This document shows, piece after piece, positions 1-6,073 of a DNA stretch of 18,272 nucleotides; within the stretch, counting starts at the first letter, position 1; every line of letters begins with the position of its first letter. This stretch comes from an uncultured Oscillospiraceae bacterium (GTDB lineage: Bacteria > Bacillota > Clostridia > Oscillospirales > Oscillospiraceae). The stretch covers positions 1 through 18,272 of the forward strand of contig CAAEUZ010000027.1 in the NCBI GenBank assembly GCA_900759385.1. The letters run 5' to 3'. Position numbers and translations under genes: made by a program. The notes beneath the pieces are model-generated. The model did no database searches and had not been told where the DNA came from. It saw only the letters and a program-made list of their open reading frames with translations.

Positions 1-1
1 A

Positions 2-382
2 CTTCATGCGTCCGGGGAGGACTATCTGGAAACCATCCTTGTTCTCCAAAAGAAACTCGGTATGGTACGCTCCGTAGATGTGGCCCGGCACATGGAGGTG
101 TCAAAGCCCAGCGTGTGCCATGCGGTGGCTACCTTGCGGGACGGTGGCTTTCTCACAATGGACGAGGATCACTTTCTCCATCTGACCGATATAGGCCGCG
201 AGGTTGCCGAAAAAATCTATGAGCGCCATTGCTTCTTTACTGAGCAGCTTATCGCAGCAGGCGTTGCCCCCAAGACTGCGGAGGCCGACGCCTGCCGGAT
301 GGAGCATGTCATCAGCCAAGAGTCCTTTCTAAAGTTAAAAATTGCTTTTTCCAACATCGAAAATTTAGAAAAAGAGGAATAA
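2..382 (+). CDS. DtxR/MntR-family metal-dependent transcriptional regulator, 5'-truncated by window edge
   Basis: The reading frame is open from base 2 to a TAA at 380-382, and its start lies upstream of the window. The N-terminal part carries GEDYLE, the Asp/Glu metal-ligand motif at the start of the family, then a winged helix (VRSVDVARHMEVSKPSVCHA region) and a dimerisation helix with ERHCFFTEQLI and EADACRMEHVIS. The Cys-x-x-Glu-His arrangement in the last motif matches DtxR/IdeR iron-type sites rather than the B. subtilis MntR pattern, so Fe(II) sensing is my inference. There is no C-terminal SH3/FeoA-like domain; the protein ends soon after the metal-binding helix, as in short MntR-like members. 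A strong terminator follows at 447-484. Such regulators often sit beside feo or mnt transporters, which would lie outside the window. Confidence 0.85.
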   Translation, partial: LHASGEDYLETILVLQKKLGMVRSVDVARHMEVSKPSVCHAVATLRDGGFLTMDEDHFLHLTDIGREVAEKIYERHCFFTEQLIAAGVAPKTAEADACRMEHVISQESFLKLKIAFSNIENLEKEE

Positions 383-446
383 CTGTGACCAATTTCAGTT
401 TTACAACATTGCTCTCCAAAAGAGAAATAAAGCAAACTATGATGAA

Positions 447-484
447 AAGGAAGCGTGGACAGGGGCGTCCGCGCTTCCTTTTTG
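447..484 (+). terminator. Rho-independent terminator after the DtxR-family gene
   Basis: A 14-bp stem (AAGGAAGCGTGGAC at 447-460 with GTCCGCGCTTCCTT at 467-480, one G-T wobble) encloses a 6-base loop and runs into five T residues. It lies 65 bases after the DtxR stop and separates it from the sigma-factor gene. A possible GTG-started ORF at 385-582 runs straight through this hairpin and I do not accept it as a gene. Confidence 0.85.
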
Positions 485-601
485 TTCGACATTTTTCTCC
501 AATATTCTTTACGCGGAATTGGACATGGCCAAAACCATGTTTCGGGGAACCAGTAATATATGAAAGGGAAAAACGATTCTAAGGCGGGAGGGGGTGAGAT
601 T

Positions 602-1024
602 ATGACGACTGAGCAACATGAGGAACACAAGCAACACACCTTTGATTGCTTTTGCAAACGGTCGCTGAAGTATGAAGCCTATAATGCCTACCGAGAGATC
701 CGGCGCAGACAAGAAAGGCAGGTCAATTTCAGCGAACTGCTGTCGGAGGACATGGAACAGCTTGCGGTCTGCGATTCCTACCCCAGCGAGTGTGCTGCCT
801 ATGCCGTAGGCGATGAGGAGATCCTCATTCAAAGCGACCGGCTGGCGGATGCCCTGAATGCGCTTTCCAAAGAGTGTCGAGAAATCATCCTCATGTATTT
901 TTGCTTGGAGATGCCGGACCGGGAGATTGCCGAGCATTTGGATATTTCCCGGCGGACGGTCAATACCCACCGGCGGCGGGCTTTTCAAGAGCTTCAGGCA
1001 TTGATGGAGCGTGGGAGCAAATGA
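602..1024 (+). CDS. Sigma-70-like regulator of integrative elements (Tn916 Orf7-like)
   Basis: The 140-residue protein has an N-terminal FDCFCKRSLKYEAYN segment typical of sigma factors carried by Tn916-type conjugative elements of Firmicutes, and a C-terminal region 4 helix-turn-helix at about residues 87-133 (LSKECREIILMYF, then DREIAEHLDISRRTVNTHRR). A canonical region 2 is not evident, so it may be an atypical sigma factor or a DNA-binding regulator. I choose ATG 602 over the upstream ATG 560 because GGGAGGGGG lies just before 602. Its stop overlaps the start of the next gene (ATGA at 1021-1024), the arrangement known for the Orf7/Orf8 pair that controls excision and transfer genes in Tn916 relatives. 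An excisionase and integrase would be expected downstream and are missing. Confidence 0.85.
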   Translation: MTTEQHEEHKQHTFDCFCKRSLKYEAYNAYREIRRRQERQVNFSELLSEDMEQLAVCDSYPSECAAYAVGDEEILIQSDRLADALNALSKECREIILMYFCLEMPDREIAEHLDISRRTVNTHRRRAFQELQALMERGSK

Positions 1025-1260
1025 AAGCTACATATCGAAAAGTTGCTTTGCTTCCATTCCCGGTAATTGCCGCCGCAGTCAATGGCGATCCTGACGCAGT
1101 AGCGCGGGTGGTCCGCCATTATTCCGGCTACATGGCCGTACTTTCTATGCGGCTAAGTTGTGGTTCCTTGGGTAGTTTCCAGTTCCAACTCGACTACGAC
1201 CTATACCAGCGGCTGGAAAGCAAATTGGTGGCGGTCATCTTTCAGTTCCATTTGGATTGA
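1021..1260 (+). CDS. Helix-turn-helix protein of conjugative elements (Tn916 Orf8-like)
   Basis: The 79-residue protein begins MKATYRKVALLPFPVIAAAVNGDPDAV and continues with VRHYSGYMAVLS and LYQRLESKLVAVIFQF. This is the characteristic layout of the small HTH protein encoded right after the sigma factor in Tn916/Tn1549-like elements: a helical N-terminal domain that resembles sigma region 2, a loop, and a final helix with R-LESKL. Translation is coupled to the sigma gene by a 4-base overlap. The middle segment (RLSCGSLGSFQFQLDY) is shorter in charged residues than I expect for the family, but the protein appears full length. It probably works with the sigma-like partner in transcription of the mobile element; this role is known for the family and inferred here. 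Confidence 0.8.
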   Translation: MKATYRKVALLPFPVIAAAVNGDPDAVARVVRHYSGYMAVLSMRLSCGSLGSFQFQLDYDLYQRLESKLVAVIFQFHLD

Positions 1261-1279
1261 CCACATTCCCTTTCTAACG

Positions 1280-1305
1280 GTAACGCTTGCCAGACAAGCC
1301 GTTAC
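1280..1305. other. Hairpin downstream of the Orf8-like gene
   Basis: GTAACGCTTG (1280-1289) pairs with CAAG-C-CGTTAC (1295-1305) around a CCAGA loop, with one bulged C. No T-run follows, so it is not a normal terminator. It could be an RNA structure in the 3' end of the sigma/HTH transcript or a recombinase- or regulator-binding site; nothing in the sequence decides. Confidence 0.35.
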
Positions 1306-1374
1306 GACCTTTCTTGCGTAACATCCATCAGCGGTAAATGCCGCAGGACGAAACGATAGAAAGGAATTTGTACC

Positions 1375-1533
1375 TTGAAAATTGAATATGAGAAAGATAT
1401 GAACCCTGCCAATGAAGCGCCACTACAAAGACAGGAGGAAATTGAATTGCCACAATCGGTTATAGAGTCTTTTGCACGGTTTTTGGTGTCTGAACTTTGG
1501 AAATACTATGGAAATGACAGCAAAGTTTTTTAG
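1375..1533 (+). CDS. Small mobile-element protein, probably truncated
   Basis: TTG 1375 opens a 52-codon frame, with AGAAAGGA at 1359-1365 well placed ahead of it. An in-frame ATG lies at 1399. The product starts MKIEYEKDMNPANEAPLQRQ and contains ELPQSVIESFARFLVSELWKYY. That core resembles short proteins encoded just ahead of recombinases in clostridial elements, which from memory continue past this helix with a charged tail (EEGQREFxEW-like). Here the tail is replaced by GNDSKVF and a stop, so I suspect truncation at a deletion junction close to 1510-1533. Function is unknown. The perfect terminator at 1558-1609 follows directly. The recombinase kinship is recollection, not a search result. 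Confidence 0.45.
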   Translation: MKIEYEKDMNPANEAPLQRQEEIELPQSVIESFARFLVSELWKYYGNDSKVF

Positions 1534-1557
1534 CCTCAGGTTTCTTGATTAAAACGA

Positions 1558-1609
1558 GTAGAAAAAGACGCCGCCTGATCAAAAGAACTCAGGCGGCGTC
1601 TTTTTCTAC
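1558..1609. terminator. Perfect 21-bp bidirectional terminator
   Basis: Bases 1558-1578 and 1589-1609 are exact reverse complements around a 10-base loop. The stem is GC-rich at the top (CGCCGCCTGA) and flanked by AAAAA/TTTTT, so it can stop transcripts from both sides: the plus-strand sigma/HTH/small-ORF unit and the minus-strand DUF2188 unit that ends at 1613. Confidence 0.9.
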
Positions 1610-1612
1610 ACA

Positions 1613-1837
1613 TTAACCTTCAGGCGGGAAGGGATCGTTTCCATGAGAATCTTTCTCACGAATGCGTCCATCTGGCCGGTGGATAATCAGTTCGGAGCCT
1701 TGGTTTCTGGAAATTTCGCGTGCTCGGTCAATAGCCTCTTTTTGCGTTGATGTACGGACAGTGGCTCGCTCATTTCCTTCACCTTTTACCTGCCATCCTC
1801 CATCAGGATGGGGTGTTACATGTTGATTTTTTCCCAT
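1613..1837 (-). CDS. DUF2188 domain protein
   Basis: The 74-residue protein begins MGKNQHVTPHPDGGWQVKGEGN and ends GSELIIHRPDGRIREKDSHGNDPFPPEG, which covers the whole DUF2188 domain (small alpha/beta fold; function unknown). I start it at ATG 1837 rather than the upstream in-frame codons at 1885 or 1852, because GAGGT precedes 1837 at normal spacing and the family begins with MGKNQHV. It lies 11 bases after the zinc-ribbon gene and is very probably co-transcribed with it. DUF2188 genes are widespread in bacterial accessory DNA without an established role. Confidence 0.88.
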   Translation of the reverse strand: MGKNQHVTPHPDGGWQVKGEGNERATVRTSTQKEAIDRAREISRNQGSELIIHRPDGRIREKDSHGNDPFPPEG

Positions 1838-1848
1838 CGCAAAATACC

Positions 1849-1956
1849 TCATCTCAGTCGAGTAATGCGTCCACAATGCGGACACTTACAAGGGTTAGTA
1901 AACGGAATGACTTTTTTGCCACAGCGGCAAATATAGTATTTGTATTTGATTGCCAT
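1849..1956 (-). CDS. 35-residue zinc-ribbon microprotein
   Basis: A small frame runs from ATG 1956 to TGA 1849 on the minus strand: MAIKYKYYICRCGKK, then VIPFTNPCKCPHCGRITRLR. Four cysteines in two knuckles (C-R-C-G and C-K-C-P-H-C-G) form a plausible treble-clef or zinc-ribbon site, and the chain is strongly basic (about ten Lys/Arg of 35). AGAAAGG lies six bases upstream of the ATG. The stop is 11 bases from the next start, so the two small genes form an operon. It is too short for most automatic annotation. A nucleic-acid or protein adaptor role is my inference. Confidence 0.65.
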   Translation of the reverse strand: MAIKYKYYICRCGKKVIPFTNPCKCPHCGRITRLR

Positions 1957-2039
1957 TTTTCTACCTTTCTAAAAATTTATTTAATCACATTTTTAGAAAA
2001 AGCCTGCGTTTATTTACCTTTCTGGACACAGATTTCATA

Positions 2040-2068
2040 TTGCAATCGGAAAAAAAACGTGGTACAAT
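2040..2068 (+). promoter_or_regulatory. Plus-strand promoter of a short transcript
   Basis: TTGCAA (2040-2045), a 17-base spacer and TACAAT (2063-2068) give a good sigma-A promoter pointing rightwards, toward the 3' end of the convergent ATPase gene. There is no credible ORF before the terminator at 2120-2153. Confidence 0.6.
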
Positions 2069-2074
2069 GATAAA

Positions 2075-2150
2075 GCTATATGACAAAGTACAACATTCCG
2101 TGCTTCTGTCGTCCCGCAGGACACCGAGCTGCAACTCGGTGTCTTTTCTT
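2075..2150 (+). ncRNA. Candidate small RNA (~75 nt) between promoter and terminator
   Basis: With the promoter at 2040-2068, transcription would start about 2074-2075 and stop in the T-run after the hairpin at 2120-2143. The RNA contains a short stem GTCC-CGCA-GGAC (2111-2122) whose 3' strand overlaps the 5' arm of the terminator stem, so the two stems are mutually exclusive. The layout resembles short regulatory or antisense RNAs of mobile elements, or an attenuator whose downstream gene has been lost. Only reading frames without a ribosome binding site are present. No known RNA family is recognised. Confidence 0.4.
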
Positions 2151-2153
2151 TTT
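2120..2153 (+). terminator. Rho-independent terminator of the short transcript
   Basis: GACACCGAG (2120-2128) pairs exactly with CTCGGTGTC (2135-2143) around CTGCAA, followed by TTTTCTTTTT. The T-rich side is on the plus strand, so it serves the rightward short transcript rather than the leftward ATPase mRNA, which ends at 2155. Confidence 0.8.
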
Positions 2154-2154
2154 C

Positions 2155-3459
2155 TTATAAAGTGTGACTATCAAAGAATAAATCAGGATTGCACCCAAAG
2201 GCACCTTTAAGAATTTGGGCAGACAAGTTAACCTTAGCGCGTGGAGTTTGCAGTTCACTTAATCTGTGCAACGAACTTTTTCCATAGGGGTCTTTAGTTG
2301 TTACCCATACTTGATCACGGCGGAAATTACCTTCTAAAAGTAATGGCTGGTGAGAAGTGCATATTAGTTGTGCATGCTTAGGATTACTTTCTTCGTTAGT
2401 AAATAAATTCACGATTTCCTTTGCAAGTGAGAGGTGTAAGCCATTTTCTAACTCGTCTACGACTAAAACGCCGCCGTCCTCTAAGACATCATAGAGATAT
2501 GGAAGAGCGGTAAAGAGCTTCACAGTACCCAGGGATTCTTCTGCAAAAAATGTTATGGGAACTTGCTCATCCTGCTCCTTGCCATTGCTATAAACAGCAT
2601 GTCGAGTATCAACATTGACAGTTGTTTTTTTTGCAATAATTTCCCTGTTTTCAAAATCATCCGCATCAATTTTCTGCCGTGCGATTTCCTCCTCGGAAGA
2701 AGAAACATTAATATCCCGAATTGTTGGGTCAGCTTTTTGTATAATGCGAATGTATTTTGCTATACGCTCTTGGGTGAAAGTTTTATGGGGATTAATTGGA
2801 TTTAAACGTCCAGCCGCCATACTGACTACTTGAATACCGCAAATTGCGGCATTCAATTTGGCGGCCAATGGATTATTCAGCATGGCTGCAACAGGGAGGC
2901 ACAACGCTTCTGGTTTTACGGTTTGTTTGGTGGGCTCAAATCCTTTTAGCTCAGACCGTAGTTGTATGTCTTTAAAAGCGGATGATGTGCGTTCTATAAG
3001 TTTTTCTGTCCGACGGTATTTTTTTGTCAATAGTTCTCTTACAATTGTCTTGCCTTGGATTGAAAACTCGTAATGATAAGTTATGCCATTTAGTACAATA
3101 TCAATTGAAAGAGTTGTCGGTCTATTTTGATATTGCGTATCAAAAACGAACGGCTTTACAGGAACATCTAAACCCTTAATCTGTGGGGTTGCAAGAAACT
3201 GGGAGCTATTAGTAGCCGTAATTAGCGGGGAAAGAGCCATAACGCGCTGAATCTCTCTCAGGATCTTACAAAAGAAGGTTTTTCCCGATCCGTTTGCCCC
3301 ATAAATAAAAGAGACCTTATTAAAATGCATATCATCAACTGTGAATGTATTTTCAAGATGCTCCTTCTTGCCCGAAACCGTTTCCGTTGAAAACTCTATT
3401 CGCTCGGCAAACGAAGCGAAATTTTCCGCGGATAGGGATTTCAAAACCACGTTATCCAT
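2155..3459 (-). CDS. AAA/ABC-type ATPase (AAA_15/AAA_21, RloA/AbiLi-like), probable defence ATPase
   Basis: The 434-residue protein has a P-loop GANGSGKT at 54-61, an ABC-signature-like FAEESLGTVKLF around 305-316, a Walker B VLVVDELENG at 331-340 with catalytic Glu, and an H-loop CTSHQPLLL at 367-375. It ends with FGCNPDL near 421-427, a position where relatives carry FGxxP. The inserted arm (about 100-300) is the helical or coiled region of SMC-like ATPases. It belongs with single-chain ATPases found in anti-phage and abortive-infection loci, usually paired with an effector (for example RloB-type). No such classical partner lies beside it; the nearest co-oriented genes are the zinc ribbon and DUF2188 proteins about 200 bases downstream. 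ATG 3459 follows AAAGGAG. The ATPase call is firm; the defence role is inference. Confidence 0.85.
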   Translation of the reverse strand: MDNVVLKSLSAENFASFAERIEFSTETVSGKKEHLENTFTVDDMHFNKVSFIYGANGSGKTFFCKILREIQRVMALSPLITATNSSQFLATPQIKGLDVPVKPFVFDTQYQNRPTTLSIDIVLNGITYHYEFSIQGKTIVRELLTKKYRRTEKLIERTSSAFKDIQLRSELKGFEPTKQTVKPEALCLPVAAMLNNPLAAKLNAAICGIQVVSMAAGRLNPINPHKTFTQERIAKYIRIIQKADPTIRDINVSSSEEEIARQKIDADDFENREIIAKKTTVNVDTRHAVYSNGKEQDEQVPITFFAEESLGTVKLFTALPYLYDVLEDGGVLVVDELENGLHLSLAKEIVNLFTNEESNPKHAQLICTSHQPLLLEGNFRRDQVWVTTKDPYGKSSLHRLSELQTPRAKVNLSAQILKGAFGCNPDLFFDSHTL

Positions 3460-3482
3460 GCATTTCGCTCCTTTCTTACGGA

Positions 3483-3511
3483 ATTATAGCATGTTCTCCT
3501 TGCTTTGTCAA
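3483..3511 (-). promoter_or_regulatory. Full-consensus sigma-A promoter of the ATPase gene
   Basis: On the minus strand TTGACA (3506-3511), exactly 17 bases, then TATAAT (3483-3488), followed by an AAAGGAG ribosome site and ATG 3459. Upstream of the -35 are ATTTCG repeats at 3518-3523 and 3527-3532 and an inverted CGAAAT at 3543-3548, a possible operator. Confidence 0.85.
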
Positions 3512-3584
3512 TCTATTATTTCGAGAATTTCGACTAGAAAACCGAAATATTAGGATTTACTAATCAAAGAGATGTTCTCTCCAC

Positions 3585-3625
3585 AAAAAATAGGCACCGA
3601 GGCCAAACCACGGTGCCTATTTTTT
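3585..3625. terminator. Perfect 15-bp bidirectional terminator downstream of tmRNA
   Basis: AAAAAATAGGCACCG (3585-3599) and CGGTGCCTATTTTTT (3611-3625) are exact reverse complements around an 11-base loop, with A/T runs on both sides. It lies about 70 bases past the tmRNA 3' end and most likely terminates ssrA transcription before the ATPase promoter. Confidence 0.85.
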
Positions 3626-3692
3626 CACATCACAGCCACACCCTGACGGCAAAGCCGCCTTTGAAAAAATAGGTGTTCGTGTAATGTCCAAT

Positions 3693-4043
3693 TGGTGGAG
3701 GCGGGGGGAATCGAACCCCCGTCCGAAAGTGCTTCCTCCGGAACCTCTCCGGGCGCAGAGAGTTATTTACATTCCCTTATCCGGACGTGAACGCTCACAC
3801 TTCCGGGTTTGGTAGCTTCATTGTGCATGGTGCGCTCAAAGCTTTGCGCACTCACGTTCGCCGCTGATCAACGCCCAGCATCCGGGCCGCGGCCCTCCCG
3901 GAGTGGACGCTCACTGCTTAGGCAGCGAGAAGAACAGGTTCTTTGTCGTTGTTCTTTAATTTATAAGTGCCCGTTTTAAGGATGTCAGGCGCATCCGCCC
4001 GCTATTCCGGTCTCCGCACCCCCGTCGAAACCAGTACGCCCCC
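3693..4043 (-). ncRNA. ssrA: tmRNA (transfer-messenger RNA)
   Basis: The 351-nt RNA rescues stalled ribosomes with SmpB and tags the unfinished protein for proteolysis. Its 5' end at 4043 reads GGGGGCGTACTGGTTTCGAC and its 3' end reads GGTTCGATTCCCCCCGCC then TCCACCA at 3693. The 5' GGGGGCG pairs with CGCCTCC in a 7-bp acceptor stem (one G-T). CCA is encoded. The tag reading frame ends ...AAC AAC GAC AAA GAA CCT GTT CTT CTC GCT GCC TAA (stop at 3918-3920), giving a tag ending NNDKEPVLLAA; the exact resume codon I cannot fix from sequence alone. Pseudoknot regions are visible as GC-rich stems (3840-3910). The 3' end of ssrA is a classic integration site, and the neighbouring DNA beyond 3690 differs in composition. 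Confidence 0.97.
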
Positions 4044-4123
4044 GCGTCGTCGTCGGCGCGGACTGCATATCCTTCGCTTCTCCGCAAGCGGGAAAGCTCA
4101 GTCATTCCGTCGCGCCTCCTCTC

Positions 4124-4156
4124 AAAACCGAACCCGCTTCGCTGGGCTTCGGTTTT
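4124..4156 (-). terminator. Terminator-like hairpin between cyclophilin gene and ssrA
   Basis: AAAACCGAACCC (4124-4135) faces GGG-C-TTCGGTTTT (4144-4156) with one bulged base and a GCTTCGCT loop. The short TTTT tail makes it a weak terminator on either strand. It would separate the cyclophilin message from the tmRNA gene. I see no clear tmRNA promoter in 4044-4292. Confidence 0.5.
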
Positions 4157-4224
4157 GTGTTGGGGTGAACATGTTTTGGGGATTTGGAACCTGTCTTATA
4201 TGTGAAAGGCGGATTTTCTGTCAT

Positions 4225-4256
4225 GGTGTCTCCGAATTTACAGGTTCGGAGACACC
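4225..4256. other. 12-bp perfect inverted repeat after the cyclophilin gene
   Basis: GGTGTCTCCGAA (4225-4236) and TTCGGAGACACC (4245-4256) pair exactly around TTTACAGG. No T-run follows on either strand. It is probably an mRNA 3'-end stabilising hairpin for the minus-strand cyclophilin transcript that ends at 4293, or a factor-dependent terminator. Confidence 0.5.
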
Positions 4257-4292
4257 ACCATCCACTCTTTCGCTAAATTTAGGCGATGCCGG

Positions 4293-4814
4293 TCAGAACT
4301 TCACCGGCTCGGGGTAATCGACGCCGAAGGTCTCGGCGGTGACGGTCTTCATGCGCTGTTCGGTCTTGGGGCGGTCATTGTAGTCGGTGGGGGTGTTGGC
4401 GATCTCGTCAACTACCTCCATGCCCTCGATGACCTTGCCGAAGGCGGCATATTCGCCGTCCAGGTGAGGGGCCTTGTCGTGCATGATGAAAAACTGGCTG
4501 CCGGCCGTGTCGGGCATCATGCTGCGCGCCATGCTGAGGACGCCGCGGTCGTGCTTGAGGGTGTTCTTGGAAAAGCCGTTGTGCTTGAACTCGCCCTTGA
4601 TGCGCCAGCCGGGGCCGCCCATGCCGGTGCCCTGAGGGTCGCCGCCCTGGATCATGAAGCCGGGGATGACACGGTGGAAGATGAGGCCGTTATAAAAACC
4701 GCTCTTTACGAGGCTGAGAAAATTGTTGACGGTGTTCGGGGCGATGTCGGGATAGAGCTCGACCTTTATGATGCCGCCGTTTTCCATCTCAATGGTGACT
4801 ACGGGATTGGGCAA
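4293..4814 (-). CDS. Cyclophilin-type peptidyl-prolyl cis-trans isomerase
   Basis: The protein (about 173 residues) catalyses proline isomerisation. The cyclophilin core is complete: NNFLSLVKSGFYNGLIFHRVIPGFMIQGGDPQGTG with the catalytic Arg in FHR, then GSQFFIMHDKAPHLDGEYAAFGKVIEGMEVVD. There is no signal peptide, so it is cytosolic. I start at TTG 4814 (MPNPVVTIEMENGG): AGAAAGG at 4824-4830 is 9 bases upstream of this codon but directly abuts the ATG at 4823, which would add only three residues (MIV) and has no usable ribosome-site spacing. It follows the SLH protein gene by about 30 bases and probably shares its transcript. Confidence 0.93.
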   Translation of the reverse strand: MPNPVVTIEMENGGIIKVELYPDIAPNTVNNFLSLVKSGFYNGLIFHRVIPGFMIQGGDPQGTGMGGPGWRIKGEFKHNGFSKNTLKHDRGVLSMARSMMPDTAGSQFFIMHDKAPHLDGEYAAFGKVIEGMEVVDEIANTPTDYNDRPKTEQRMKTVTAETFGVDYPEPVKF

Positions 4815-4844
4815 AACAATCATCCTTTCTTTAGCGTGAATCCG

Positions 4845-6047
4845 TTACCGCACTATGTCCGCAGCGGCGGTGCGCACGGCGCTCTCATCCATCCCGGGAC
4901 GGATCTCGGTGCGATACAGCAATTCTATTATAGCCCAATCGAGCGAAGTTGGCCAGTCTGTTTCGGTATGATACTGATAAAAAATACTCTCGGGATAGTC
5001 ATAGGTGTCGTTGAGCAGGCCGAGGCTCTGGCAGAGCTCCTCCACAATTACCGCACTGCGCAGCTCCTGGGAGATGTCGGTGCTGTAATATATGCTGCCG
5101 CTGGTGATGTTGCTGTTGCTCCAGGACACGGTCACGTAGCCGTTGAAGTTGTCGCCTGCCGCGGAGAGCATGCCGGCGGAGTCAACAAAGCTGATTATCA
5201 GGTTGGCGCTCTCGGCACTGTCCACTGCGGATATGCCGGGGAAGCCGGTTATGCCGTTGAGGGCGTCGGTCAGCGCGGTTATCTGGGCCAGGTCGGTCTC
5301 CGTGGCCGCGCCGGAGATATAATAGTATATTGGGCGGTCCCACTTGATAACCGTGTGGTCCGTTTCACCGTACTCCACCTCCAGCGCTACGTCGCAGAAG
5401 TAATCTGTAATCTGCGCGGCGGTGAAGCCCTCGGCGCTGATGTAATTGTCGTCCGGATCGTCGCCGGAGTGCACTGCCCGGTAGAGCAGGGTGGCGGCCT
5501 GGGCCCTGGTAAGCGTGGCCTGGGGACGGAGAGTGCCGTCCTCATAGCCGTCGAGCAGGCCGTTGGCGTAGAGGGCCATCACGCTGCTGAGATAGCTGTT
5601 GCCTATGCTGTCGGAGTCGGTAAAGGGCAGCACCGTGCCGGCCGGGTAACTCAGGCCCAGCGCGGCGGCGATTATCTTGCAGGCCAGCTCGCGGGAAACG
5701 GTCATGTCGGGCGAGGAACGGGGTACGTCGTCCTCGGTGATCCAGCCGGAGCGGTAGGCGTTCTCCATCTGCACGCCCGCCCAGTGTTCCTCGGTGGCGC
5801 CGGTGGCGGCGCCTGTCATGCGCGCGGTCATGGTGACGGCCTCGGCCACGGTGACGGTGCGGTCAGGCTGGAACGTTCCGTCCTCATAGCCGTCTATAAA
5901 CCCTGCAGCCACCATCTCGCTGACCTCGTTGTAGTACCAGCTGCCGGGCTGCACGTCAGACAGGCTGACTGCGGCGTCCGCGAACGCGGAAACCCCCAGC
6001 GTGAGCGCAAGAGCGCATATGAGTATACCGGAAAGAAGTCTCTTCAC
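4845..6047 (-). CDS. Secreted S-layer homology protein with C-terminal DUF2927 domain
   Basis: The 400-residue protein starts at GTG 6047, eight bases after AGGAGG. It has a signal peptide (MKRLLSGILICALALTLGVSAFA) and three SLH repeats at about 30-77, 87-131 (degenerate) and 141-193; repeats 1 and 3 carry the GYEDGT-P signature. SLH domains anchor proteins to pyruvylated cell-wall polymer. Residues about 205-390 match DUF2927: SIYYSTDIS, EELCQSLGLLND (336-347), YPESIFYQYH and ELLYRTEIRPGM. The EELxQ-LGLxND segment is the family's most conserved part and resembles a degraded zincin helix; no HExxH is present, so peptidase activity is not claimed. It lies 26 bases after smpB. Confidence 0.88.
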   Translation of the reverse strand: MKRLLSGILICALALTLGVSAFADAAVSLSDVQPGSWYYNEVSEMVAAGFIDGYEDGTFQPDRTVTVAEAVTMTARMTGAATGATEEHWAGVQMENAYRSGWITEDDVPRSSPDMTVSRELACKIIAAALGLSYPAGTVLPFTDSDSIGNSYLSSVMALYANGLLDGYEDGTLRPQATLTRAQAATLLYRAVHSGDDPDDNYISAEGFTAAQITDYFCDVALEVEYGETDHTVIKWDRPIYYYISGAATETDLAQITALTDALNGITGFPGISAVDSAESANLIISFVDSAGMLSAAGDNFNGYVTVSWSNSNITSGSIYYSTDISQELRSAVIVEELCQSLGLLNDTYDYPESIFYQYHTETDWPTSLDWAIIELLYRTEIRPGMDESAVRTAAADIVR

Positions 6048-6073
6048 AGCGAACGCCTCCTTAAAAAGAAATT

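Noticed and set aside
385..582. GTG-started 65-codon ORF after the DtxR gene
   Set aside because: It runs through a strong terminator hairpin, has no ribosome site and an improbable composition.
2084..2143. Riboswitch or T-box controlling a plus-strand gene
   Set aside because: No plus-strand gene follows the terminator and no conserved T-box or riboswitch core is visible; left as an unclassified small RNA candidate.
1950..2210. Plus-strand ORFs across the cassette intergenic region
   Set aside because: They overlap the zinc-ribbon gene leader, the -10 box and the terminator, and lack ribosome sites; the ATG at 2067 sits inside the promoter.
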